Part shown: in pieces, positions 24,611 to 32,988 of the stretch
Numbering within the stretch: the first letter of the stretch is position 1
How the letters are laid out: the number at the start of each line of letters is the position of its first letter
NCBI RefSeq assembly: GCF_000092245.1
Contig: NC_014166.1
Location: 2,356,001-2,420,000 of the forward strand
From: Arcobacter nitrofigilis DSM 7299
GTDB lineage: Bacteria; Campylobacterota; Campylobacteria; Campylobacterales; Arcobacteraceae
Reading direction: 5' to 3'
DNA length: 64,000 nucleotides
Notes under the pieces: generated by a model
What the model was told of the DNA's origin: nothing
Seen by the model: the letters and a program-made list of their open reading frames with translations, nothing else
Database searches by the model: none
Position numbers and translations under genes: made by a program

Positions 24611-27202
24611 TTATTCATCATAAAAAGTAATTGTAAATAAGGCCCCCTTAAATTCTTCATTTTTGTATTGATATGTAGTATTTGATACTTCTATTTGTCC
24701 ATTCATATGCTTTGAGATGATTTGATGACTCATATATAAGCCAATACCCGTACCTTGACTTTTGTGTTTTGTTGTAAAATATGGATCAAATATATTATCA
24801 ATAATTGAAGGCTTAATTCCCCCTGCATTATCTTTTATTTTTATGGTGATTTTTGTTTTTGTTTTTATTATATCTACAAAAATAAATTTTTTATCTACTT
24901 TAGCCTCACAAAAAGCATCTTTTGCATTATTTAAAATATTTATAAATACATGTACCAATTCTGACTCATATCCTACTATTTCTGCTTTTTTAATATTTTT
25001 AATTATCTGTATATTTTCACTGCCAAATTTTAAATTTAAGACGTTTAGACTTTTTTCAAAACAAGCATCTAATGAGAATTTATTTTTACCTTTACTAGGT
25101 TTGAAAAAATACTTAAAATCATCAATTGTTTGTGATAAAAAAGAAGATGACTTTAGTATTGAGTCTAAAGTTGTAAACATAAATTTATCATCTAAAACAT
25201 CTAACTCTTTTTTTAGTTTAATTCCACTTGCACCCATACTTATTACAGATAGAGGTTGTCTCCATTGATGGGCAATATTTTCTAACATTTCTCCCATAGA
25301 AGCCAATTTTGTTTGTCTTTGTAAAAGATGGTCTTTTCTAAGATTTTCTTCAACTTCAGCTTTTATTCTCTCTTCAAGTTCTTTATTAATTTGTACTAAC
25401 TCTTCTGTTTTTGAATTTACTATATCATTTAATGACTTATTCATCTGTTTTAAGATTTTATGCCTATACATTAAAGCTAAAAAGATTAACCCTGCTATAA
25501 AAAGTGTTATCCAAAGATATGTAAAATCAGTACTTTTTTTGTACTCAATTGTTACCCATGATTTAATAAGTGCATCTATTCTTGCACCATCAATATCATT
25601 AACTGCCTTATTTATAATATCAAAAAGAATTTTATCATCCTTTCTGATTGCAATACCTAAATCTGAATCAATGCCAAGTTTATTTGAAATCTTCAATTTT
25701 GAATTATCATTATCATAGAGTTTATATAAAGTAGTATATAACAAATCAAGGTGACCATCAATTTTATTATTTAAAACTTTTTCAATACCTTCATCTAAAT
25801 TTTCTACGCCCACAAATTGCACATTAGAATATTTTGCTTTGATTCGTTTACTTATGTTATAACTACTATTTATTCCTATCTTTTTATTTTTTAATCCACT
25901 TAAACTATCCACAAAAGGAAAGTCTTGTTTTGTAATTAGCACAAAAGGAATATTCACATATGGTTTTGTAAAATTTGCATAAGTTTCTCTCTCTTTTGTT
26001 TTTTCCAAAGAAGCAAAGATATCGCATTTTTTATTTTTGAATAAATTAACATAGTTTTTAAACTTATCATCTTTTATTACTTCAATTTCTATACCTGTTC
26101 TTTCTTTTATTATCTTAAAATAATCTGCAATAAAACCTTTGAATTCATTCTTTTCAAAATAACTATAGGGCTTAATATTTGGAATAATACACATTTTAAA
26201 TTTATTATTTTCTTTTAAATATGCACTTTCTTCTTTAGTCAAAAATATCTTTTTACTATCTTGTGTGTAATAAACGAATTTTTTTGTATCGATTTTATTT
26301 GGTATTAATCCCATCACATTATACAAATCATAAATTCTTTGTACTTTGTCTTCTTTAATTTTACCTAATTTTTCTACCCCATGATATGAAAGTTTTTTTA
26401 ATTCTTCACCTTCAAATATTAAAGCTTTTTTTGTAAGGTGCTGTGAATTATATTTGTGAGATATTAAAGTTGCTGTTTCTTCTATATGAGAATATGCATA
26501 TTTCCAACCTTCTAAAGAAGCTTTTTTAAAAGCTATTACTGTGGCAAAATGATTATTTATCATATTTTCACTAGTAAATAAAAAATCACTATACATATCA
26601 AACCCGTAATCTTTTGGATCAAATATTTTGTATTGAATTCCTCTTTCATTAAGCTCAAATGGTGATTTTGAAATATATGCTGAGATAATATCTGTTTTTT
26701 TATTGATTAAATCATTTATGTTATGTGTATGTTTTAAAAAATGCAGCTGACTCATTTTCACTTTTTTTGAGCTAATCATAGCTTTGATAGAGACTTCACT
26801 AGAATCATCATCTGTAGTCATAATCTTTTTATTTACAAAATCTTCTATTTTGTTTATATTTTTATTTGTAGTTATTAAAATTAAAGGTGTAGATTGAAAT
26901 AAAGCATAAAGAGCAACTATCTTTTTGCCTTCTGCTCTATCTAATATTAAAGTTTCTCTTCCAATTCCAAAGTCAGCTCTACCCTCATCTACTTCATTGG
27001 GAGCATGAATTCCAAAATTGAAGGGTTTGATTTCTACATCCAAACCTAAGTTTTTATAGTAGCCTTTTTCTTTTGCAATATAATATCCTGCAAACTGAAA
27101 TTGGTCAAACCATGATAACTGTAAGCTTACTTTATTTAATTCTTTAGCACTTAAAGATTCAAAAGAAATAATTAATACTATAATTAGCAATAGTAATTTC
27201 AA
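24611..27202 (-). CDS. Sensor histidine kinase with NMT1-type and family-3 solute-binding domains
   Basis: The 863-residue receptor has a signal peptide (1-19), a THI5/NMT1-like binding domain (about 22-300, with LSWFDQFQFAGYYIAKEKGYY), and a family-3 solute-binding domain (about 335-550, FKMCIIPNIKPYSYFE...GFIADYFKIIKERTGIEIEVI). One membrane helix (about 558-575), a coiled coil (about 590-640), HisKA with His in MLENIAHQWRQPLSVIS, and an ATPase domain (DNAGGIKPSIIDNIFDPYFTTK, GTGIGLYM) follow. It should sense two classes of small molecule, perhaps pyrimidine- or sulfonate-like and amino-acid-like. Start codon TTG after AAGGAG. No adjacent response regulator. Confidence 0.9.
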   Translation of the reverse strand: MKLLLLIIVLIISFESLSAKELNKVSLQLSWFDQFQFAGYYIAKEKGYYKNLGLDVEIKPFNFGIHAPNEVDEGRADFGIGRETLILDRAEGKKIVALYALFQSTPLILITTNKNINKIEDFVNKKIMTTDDDSSEVSIKAMISSKKVKMSQLHFLKHTHNINDLINKKTDIISAYISKSPFELNERGIQYKIFDPKDYGFDMYSDFLFTSENMINNHFATVIAFKKASLEGWKYAYSHIEETATLISHKYNSQHLTKKALIFEGEELKKLSYHGVEKLGKIKEDKVQRIYDLYNVMGLIPNKIDTKKFVYYTQDSKKIFLTKEESAYLKENNKFKMCIIPNIKPYSYFEKNEFKGFIADYFKIIKERTGIEIEVIKDDKFKNYVNLFKNKKCDIFASLEKTKERETYANFTKPYVNIPFVLITKQDFPFVDSLSGLKNKKIGINSSYNISKRIKAKYSNVQFVGVENLDEGIEKVLNNKIDGHLDLLYTTLYKLYDNDNSKLKISNKLGIDSDLGIAIRKDDKILFDIINKAVNDIDGARIDALIKSWVTIEYKKSTDFTYLWITLFIAGLIFLALMYRHKILKQMNKSLNDIVNSKTEELVQINKELEERIKAEVEENLRKDHLLQRQTKLASMGEMLENIAHQWRQPLSVISMGASGIKLKKELDVLDDKFMFTTLDSILKSSSFLSQTIDDFKYFFKPSKGKNKFSLDACFEKSLNVLNLKFGSENIQIIKNIKKAEIVGYESELVHVFINILNNAKDAFCEAKVDKKFIFVDIIKTKTKITIKIKDNAGGIKPSIIDNIFDPYFTTKHKSQGTGIGLYMSHQIISKHMNGQIEVSNTTYQYKNEEFKGALFTITFYDE

Positions 27203-27263
27203 TACAACTCCTTGACAGTGCTAAAATTATATCCAAATTACATAAAAGTAAATCTAAAGTATT

Positions 27264-28520
27264 CTAAACTACTTTTTGTTGTTCATCAACCCAATCTTGA
27301 TCTTGTCTTGGGTCAATCTCTGGCATAACAGAACTTGAAGTAAGTGGTACATTTACGAAAACACTCATATCATCATCAGCTACTCGTTTTTTAGATAATG
27401 AATAAAGTGATAAATAAACTCCTAAAACTGCAAATATTATAAATAATGTTTGATATCCAAAATAATTAAATCCAAGTCCTATAATAATTGGTGCAATAAA
27501 AGATCCTGTTCCATATGCAAAAAGTAAAGCTCTAGAAATCTCTACAATATCTTTATTTTCATCAATAACATCATTAGCACGAGATAGACTTAAAGGATAA
27601 ATACAAAAGATACTAGCGCCTAACAAAACCCCTAAAAAGTATATTAATATATCATTTGAAGGCAATACAATAAATAATACCGAAACAATAGCTGTGAAAA
27701 ATCCAGTCGCTGAGATAAGTTTTCGTCTACCATAAATATCTGATAATCTCCCTATTGGCCATTGTGAAATCAATCCACCTAAAATAGTAAATGCCATAAA
27801 AAAAGATAAAACTTCTTTTGATTCAAAGATTTTTATAACATATAAAGGAATCATTGTAAAAAATCCACCAACAAGAAAACCACTTATAAAACTCCCTGTT
27901 AAAGCTAAAGGAACTACATTATAAAGTTTTGGGAAACTATATCTTTCAAATGGTTTAAGAATAGGCTCTTTAATCTTTGTCATTGCTATAAAAACAACAG
28001 AAAAAAGTACCAAAACTGCACCTATTGAAAAAATTATATGATCTAAGTCTTCATCAATATTTAATAACAATTGACCAATAGCATTTGAAAGATAAAAAAC
28101 AGTCGTATAGATAGCTAATATTTGTCCTCTTTGTTCATTAGAACTTTTTTCATTTAACCAACTTTCCAAGATAATCAATAAACCATAATATGCAAATCCA
28201 CATATAAGTCGAAGAAGAGCCCAAAAGAACTCATTTAAAAACATAGAATGAAGTAAAAAAGTAATAACCATAATAGATGCAAAAGTTACGAAACTTCTTA
28301 TATGCCCAATATTTGTAATAATTTTTTGACTGAAAATAGAAGATGCCATAGCACCTAAGAAAAATGCAGCATTAATTAAACCAATAACCATATCAGAGGT
28401 TCCATGTTCTTTCAGGAAAAGACCTATAAAAGTCATAATCATCCCATATCCAATGGCTAAAAATCCAATTGAAAAGAATAAGGAAGATATAGCTATAAAA
28501 ACTGATTTTGTTGCTTGCAT
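27264..28520 (-). CDS. MFS transporter (YcaD-like)
   Basis: A 418-residue inner-membrane carrier with twelve predicted helices. The MFS loop motif appears as GRLSDIYGRRKLI between helices 8 and 9, the inter-domain equivalent in this subgroup. The N-terminal sequence FIAISSLFFSIGFLAIGYGMIMTFIGLFLKE and ARLI-like pattern LRLICGFAYYGLLIILESWLNE resemble the YcaD family, for which no substrate is agreed. The 40-residue C-terminal tail is hydrophilic. It lies alone between a kinase and a chemoreceptor gene on the same strand. Confidence 0.88.
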   Translation of the reverse strand: MQATKSVFIAISSLFFSIGFLAIGYGMIMTFIGLFLKEHGTSDMVIGLINAAFFLGAMASSIFSQKIITNIGHIRSFVTFASIMVITFLLHSMFLNEFFWALLRLICGFAYYGLLIILESWLNEKSSNEQRGQILAIYTTVFYLSNAIGQLLLNIDEDLDHIIFSIGAVLVLFSVVFIAMTKIKEPILKPFERYSFPKLYNVVPLALTGSFISGFLVGGFFTMIPLYVIKIFESKEVLSFFMAFTILGGLISQWPIGRLSDIYGRRKLISATGFFTAIVSVLFIVLPSNDILIYFLGVLLGASIFCIYPLSLSRANDVIDENKDIVEISRALLFAYGTGSFIAPIIIGLGFNYFGYQTLFIIFAVLGVYLSLYSLSKKRVADDDMSVFVNVPLTSSSVMPEIDPRQDQDWVDEQQKVV

Positions 28521-28569
28521 TTCACCTCTTTTGTTTATTTTTCGTGATAATAGTAGATATAAGATTAGA

Positions 28570-28607
28570 AAGTAATAAAAATGTAAACTTAATCCACTTT
28601 ATTACTT
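28570..28607. other. Inverted repeat between the MCP and MFS genes
   Basis: AAGTAATAAA (28570-28579) pairs with TTTATTACTT (28598-28607) across an 18-base loop. It follows the MCP gene in transcription direction and could act as a weak terminator for it; the U-rich tail is poor. Confidence 0.35.
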
Positions 28608-28648
28608 CCTATTAATTGTTCTACTTATACAAGTCCTATACTAATGTA

Positions 28649-30841
28649 TTAGTCAGTTTTTACTTTTGTTTCATCTTTTCCTGTAAACTCTTTTGAATTT
28701 GTATCATTTACTATAAGTTTAGCAAGATTATCAGTCTCTCTTGCTATATCATGCGTTTCAGAGGCTATCATCGCATTTTGTTGGGTTTGATGATCTAAAG
28801 AATTAACTGCATCATTAATCTGTTCAATTCCCGCAAGTTGTTCTTTAGAGGCCATTTCTACATTTTTAATTAATTGTATTGTTTTAGAAATATTATCTTT
28901 AAGTGTTATATAACCACTTATCATATCTTCTGATATTTTTTTCCCATCATTGGCTTTTTCTGTTGCTTTTAAAACAAGGTTTTTAATCTCTTTTGCAGCA
29001 TCCGCACTTCTAGTTGCAAGATTTCGTACTTCAGCAGCAACAACTGCAAAACCTTTTCCAGCTTCTCCTGCCGTTGCTGATTCAACAGCAGCATTAAGAC
29101 TAAGAATATTAGTTTGAAATGCGATTTGATCAATAACAGTTATAGCCTCATTAATGGCATTTACTTCTAAATCTATTTCATTCATAGCTTTTGTTGTGAT
29201 AGAAGCCAACTCTTCACCTTTTGAAGCAGAAGTTGTAACACTTGAAGCCAGATTTGACATTTCAATAATATTATTAGTATTACTTGAAATATTTCCTGTA
29301 ATCTCTTCTAAAGCGGCAGCTGTTTCTTCTAAAGCTGAAGCTGCTTCATTTGAGTTTTGATTTAGAGTATTAACATTTTTAATCAATTTATGAGAACTTT
29401 GCTCTAAAACTAAACCATTTGATTTATTTTCAACTAATATTTGGCTAATTATATCTGCAAGATTATTTATTCCTTTAGAAATAGCCCCTTCATCATTTTC
29501 TACTCTTGCTCTAAAATCTAGTTTTTCAAAACTTTCAAAAACTACATTAATCTTATTAATATCTTCACAAACATTTTTGCTTGTAACATCAAGCATATTA
29601 TTGAAAATATCTTTAAGCTCAGTTAGATTTTCATCTTTTGTTGATTTTTCTATTCTTTGATTTAATTTCCCTTGTCCAACCAAAGAGACAACTCTCTTAA
29701 CATCTTCAATTAATTTGGCATCTTCTTCCATAAGTGTTTTAGTATTTTCAATATTTTGATTTACAACTTTTGTCATAACCCCAATTTCATCATTTGTATT
29801 TATATTAATTAACTGTGAACTTTTTGTCTCTTTATTAAGAAATCTAAAAAATTCTAATAAACCTTGTTGAAAATCATTTAAAGGGTTTAAAACGACTTTT
29901 TTCAAACTTGTTAAAATCGTAGTTGTTAAGATTAAAATCAATAATACGATTATCAATAAAGCTATATTAATAATACTTGAAGTATCATCAATAATATTAT
30001 CAACAACTTTTTTATCTTCACTTATAAGGGTAATTCCAATATTTTTACCTTCAAAATCTTTGATAGTTTTAAATGTATAAAAATATTTATCATCTAAAAT
30101 ATAACCCTCTTTTAAAAGCGTTGAAAAATCTATTTTTCGAGCTGCACTTAGAAAATCTTTATCATATTTAGACTGACTTAATACATAATTAGCTATTCTA
30201 ACTTTGTTTTTCATCAATTTTGCAGTTGATTCAAATTTATCATCCAACAATACTAAAATGTTTTCTTTATCTTTTTTAAATTGATTAATAATAATATTAA
30301 AACGTTGTAAAATTTCCAAAGAACCAAAGTATGTGCCATTTTCTATTACAGGAGTAATTGCTACTAAAAATATTCCTATATTACCAATTTCAATGGTTGT
30401 AAGTGATTTTTTTGTCTCTTTCACTTTACTAATTGTATGTCTAAAACCACTTAAATCATCACCAAATTTTTTTGGTTTCCAAGCTCTTAGAAAAGATTTT
30501 ATATCTGCTGTATGAATATGAATTTTAAGTTGTTTAAAATTTGCTTCAGTACTAAACTTATTATCTATTCCCTTTAATTCACTAATAGCCAAATTTCTAT
30601 TGTTGGTCTTTAATGCTTCAATAATATTTTTATCATTTGCAAAGGCAATAGCATTTGTAATCCCAACTTCTAATCGTCCAGCTATTTTATCATCCATCTT
30701 TGTTATTAGATTAGCTTTAGTATTTTCATATACATTATTTTTTATCCCTGACTTATAATAATTTAATACAATAAAACTTATTACTAAAGCAATCAATGAA
30801 ATACTTATTATTAAAATTGATAATCTTTTCCCTAAATTCAT
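28649..30841 (-). CDS. Methyl-accepting chemotaxis protein
   Basis: A 730-residue transmembrane chemoreceptor: TM1 (about 9-28), an extracytoplasmic Cache-type sensor (about 35-285), TM2 (about 290-312), a HAMP-containing linker (315-450), then the long signalling hairpin. The kinase-contact tip is present as [36 protein letters not shown]. The four-helix bundle sequence [19 protein letters not shown] is also typical. The C-terminus lacks a CheR-docking pentapeptide. Ligand unknown. No che genes are near. Confidence 0.95.
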   Translation of the reverse strand: MNLGKRLSILIISISLIALVISFIVLNYYKSGIKNNVYENTKANLITKMDDKIAGRLEVGITNAIAFANDKNIIEALKTNNRNLAISELKGIDNKFSTEANFKQLKIHIHTADIKSFLRAWKPKKFGDDLSGFRHTISKVKETKKSLTTIEIGNIGIFLVAITPVIENGTYFGSLEILQRFNIIINQFKKDKENILVLLDDKFESTAKLMKNKVRIANYVLSQSKYDKDFLSAARKIDFSTLLKEGYILDDKYFYTFKTIKDFEGKNIGITLISEDKKVVDNIIDDTSSIINIALLIIVLLILILTTTILTSLKKVVLNPLNDFQQGLLEFFRFLNKETKSSQLININTNDEIGVMTKVVNQNIENTKTLMEEDAKLIEDVKRVVSLVGQGKLNQRIEKSTKDENLTELKDIFNNMLDVTSKNVCEDINKINVVFESFEKLDFRARVENDEGAISKGINNLADIISQILVENKSNGLVLEQSSHKLIKNVNTLNQNSNEAASALEETAAALEEITGNISSNTNNIIEMSNLASSVTTSASKGEELASITTKAMNEIDLEVNAINEAITVIDQIAFQTNILSLNAAVESATAGEAGKGFAVVAAEVRNLATRSADAAKEIKNLVLKATEKANDGKKISEDMISGYITLKDNISKTIQLIKNVEMASKEQLAGIEQINDAVNSLDHQTQQNAMIASETHDIARETDNLAKLIVNDTNSKEFTGKDETKVKTD

Positions 30842-31128
30842 AATTTCCCTTTATGTTATAAGATAATTATTTATTATATACCCCAAAGACATAAATTTAA
30901 ATAAAATAATTAATTTTAAATTATAATTATAGTTTAAAGTAAAAAATAATTTCAATTTCTATTTATCTTAATATTTAAACTTTTTACATAAATTATTAAA
31001 AAAATATTTTTACTAATATTTTTAAACAAAATACCTATATATAGACATTTTAAAATGTCAAATAATTTTATCTATATTTAATATTCATAAGAGTAATATA
31101 ACATATTCTTATATTATGGATTACAAAA
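30842..31128. other. AT-rich divergent promoter region between the MCP and SQR-like genes
   Basis: 287 bases without a gene, extremely AT-rich. Visible structure: a perfect 16-bp palindrome GACATTTTAAAATGTC at 31044-31059, 70 bases before the SQR-like start, and a looser dyad around CATAAGAGTAATAT/ATATTCTTATATTATG (about 31087-31118). Either could be an operator. Both genes must be transcribed from this region. Confidence 0.5.
31044..31059. promoter_or_regulatory. 16-bp perfect palindrome upstream of the SQR-like gene
   Basis: GACATTTT/AAAATGTC is a perfect dyad in the divergent promoter region, 70 bases before the flavoprotein start. It is a plausible repressor-binding site, but no regulator gene is adjacent. 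Confidence 0.45.
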
Positions 31129-32310
31129 ATGAAAAAAATTCTTATACTTGGAGGTGGTTTTGCAGGTGTAGATGCTGCAACTCACCTTAGAAAATTGAAT
31201 TATGATGTTACTTTAGTAAGCAATAGAGATTATTTCTATATCTATCCAACTTCTATTTGGATTCCAACCCATGAAATTGGATTTAAAGATACTTGCATTG
31301 ATTTAAATGAATTGCAAAAAGCACATGGCTTTAATCTTATTATTGATGGCGTAAATAAAATATCTAAAGAGAACAATAGTGTTACACTGCAAAGTGGAAA
31401 AATTATCAATGATTATGATTATCTAATTATTGCAATTGGAGCTTCAAAGATGAAACCAAAGGGAGTAGAAAATACTTTTTCTATTTGTGGGGCGCCAGAG
31501 CAATCACTAGCTATTAGAGATGCCTTAGATGATCTTGTAAAAAAAGGAAGTGGTAAAATAGCAATGGGCTTTGGAGGTAATCCAAAAGATACATCTGCTG
31601 TACGGGGAGGACCAGGGTTTGAGCTACTCTTTAATGTACACAATATGCTTAAGAAGAAAGGAATACGAGACAAATTTGAACTAACATTTTTCGCACCCAT
31701 GGCAGAACCTGGAAAACGTATGGGTCCAAATGCACTTAAAATGATGGCTACTATGTTTAGTAAACTAAAAATCAAACAACACTTTGGCAAAAAAATTACC
31801 CATTTTGAAAAAGATGGTGTAGTATTTGAAGATGAAAGTAAACTTGATGCCGATTTAGTAATGTTTATACCAGCAGGTGATGGTCATGAGATTATTAAAG
31901 AATCTGATCTTTCTACAAATGATGCTGGATTTATCAAAACAGATGATTACTCTTGTGTTTTAAATGAAGATGGAAGTTTAAGTAATATTTATGCCATTGG
32001 TGATGTAGCTTCCCTAGAAGGTTATGATTGGAGAGCAAAACAAGGCCATGTAGCAGAAGTCATGGCAAAAAATGCTGCACATAATATACACCAAAGAGAA
32101 CAAAATAAAACTAACTTTAAAGGTTACAATGAACACTTAAATATACTTTGTGTAATGGATACAGGAAATGGAGCGGCTTTTGTTTATAGAGATGAAAAAA
32201 AAGCATTTATGCTTCCTATGCCTATATTTGGTCACTGGCTTAAAAAAGCTTGGGGAGTATATTGTCGAAATACTAAGCTTGGTAAAATACCTAGAATACC
32301 TGGAATGTAA
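31129..32310 (+). CDS. Sulfide:quinone oxidoreductase-like flavoprotein
   Basis: The 393-residue protein belongs to the SQR/NDH-2 flavoprotein group. FAD motif ILILGGGFAGVDAATHL is at 4-20; the second FAD site is NIYAIGDVASL (286-296). SQR-like cysteines occur at 120 (FSICGAPEQ) and 341 (ILCVMDTGNGAAFV). The middle cysteine of classical SQR is not visible: the matching region is GGNPKDTSAVRGGPGFE (149-165). A C-terminal amphipathic helix (PIFGHWLKKAWGVY) suggests monotopic membrane binding. It may oxidise sulfide or another donor into the quinone pool; NADH is less likely. Confidence 0.75.
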   Translation: MKKILILGGGFAGVDAATHLRKLNYDVTLVSNRDYFYIYPTSIWIPTHEIGFKDTCIDLNELQKAHGFNLIIDGVNKISKENNSVTLQSGKIINDYDYLIIAIGASKMKPKGVENTFSICGAPEQSLAIRDALDDLVKKGSGKIAMGFGGNPKDTSAVRGGPGFELLFNVHNMLKKKGIRDKFELTFFAPMAEPGKRMGPNALKMMATMFSKLKIKQHFGKKITHFEKDGVVFEDESKLDADLVMFIPAGDGHEIIKESDLSTNDAGFIKTDDYSCVLNEDGSLSNIYAIGDVASLEGYDWRAKQGHVAEVMAKNAAHNIHQREQNKTNFKGYNEHLNILCVMDTGNGAAFVYRDEKKAFMLPMPIFGHWLKKAWGVYCRNTKLGKIPRIPGM

Positions 32311-32336
32311 AAAGTTCAAGCATGCCTTGAACTTTT
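32310..32336. terminator. Bidirectional-looking terminator after the SQR-like gene
   Basis: An 11-bp perfect stem AAAAGTTCAAG/CTTGAACTTTT with a CATGC loop begins at the last base of the SQR-like stop codon. The tail after the stem is short, so most of the U run is in the stem. Confidence 0.7.
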
Positions 32337-32340
32337 ATGA

Positions 32341-32371
32341 AAAAATATAGCCAAATAAGCTATACTTTTTT
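32341..32371 (+). terminator. Second hairpin with U tract, just before the lipoprotein start
   Basis: TATAGC/GCTATA with a CAAATAA loop, flanked by an A tract on the left and a T6 tract on the right, is a good intrinsic-terminator shape. It ends 1 base before the likely lipoprotein start codon, so it either backs up the preceding terminator or controls the lipoprotein mRNA. Confidence 0.6.
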
Positions 32372-32372
32372 C

Positions 32373-32891
32373 ATGAAATATATAATTACTATACTCTTAG
32401 CCATCTTATTTATAGGTTGTAGTGTATCTAATACTCAAGTTGAGAAAAAACTAACTAAAGATAACTTATCTGTTTTATTATCCTCTTTAAGTAATAAAGT
32501 AAATAAAAAAGAAGCTAAAATCCTCTCTTCTGAAATGTTTAAACAATCACTATTTTTAAAAGAATCATACGATTTAGTAAGCCCTCCTTTATTTCAAAAC
32601 TTTTTAGTAAATATCGGAATAAAAGATAAAGGATTATGCTGGCAATTTGCATATGACATGCTAAAACATGCGAAAAGTTTAGATTTAAAAAGCTTTGATT
32701 ATTATATAGGTGGAGCAAATATTGGTGACTATTGGAGAGAACACACCACTTTGGTAGTTACCTGCAAAGATTGTAACTTTGGTGATGGAATAGTTCTTGA
32801 CCCATGGAGAAATTCAGGAGAATTATTTTATTCAAAAGTGAAAAAAGATACTCAATATATTTGGTCTCAAAGGGGTGAAAAAAGGAATTGA
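32373..32891 (+). CDS. Putative lipoprotein with a Cys-His-Asp arrangement
   Basis: The ATG at 32373 is preferred over 32337, because it begins a proper lipoprotein signal (KYIITILLAILFIGC, lipid-modified Cys16); the longer version would start inside the terminator stem. The mature region has Cys89 in KGLCWQFAYDMLKHA, His124 in REHTTLVV and Asp143 in GIVLDPWRNSGELFY, the order and spacing of a papain- or transglutaminase-like triad. Two further cysteines (131, 134) form CKDC. I know no named family for it. A cell-envelope hydrolase or transpeptidase is possible. No strong ribosome site. Confidence 0.6.
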   Translation: MKYIITILLAILFIGCSVSNTQVEKKLTKDNLSVLLSSLSNKVNKKEAKILSSEMFKQSLFLKESYDLVSPPLFQNFLVNIGIKDKGLCWQFAYDMLKHAKSLDLKSFDYYIGGANIGDYWREHTTLVVTCKDCNFGDGIVLDPWRNSGELFYSKVKKDTQYIWSQRGEKRN

Positions 32892-32988
32892 TAAAATAGA
32901 TATACAAATTACTGATCTGTGTAAATTTCCCCATTTTAGCGATATCATAAATAGATAAGATATAATGCATTTTTTATAAAGGAGAATA

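Noticed and set aside
32337-32372. Longer lipoprotein start at the first ATG
   Set aside because: It would begin inside the stem of one terminator, read through a second hairpin and place a non-signal stretch before the lipoprotein signal.
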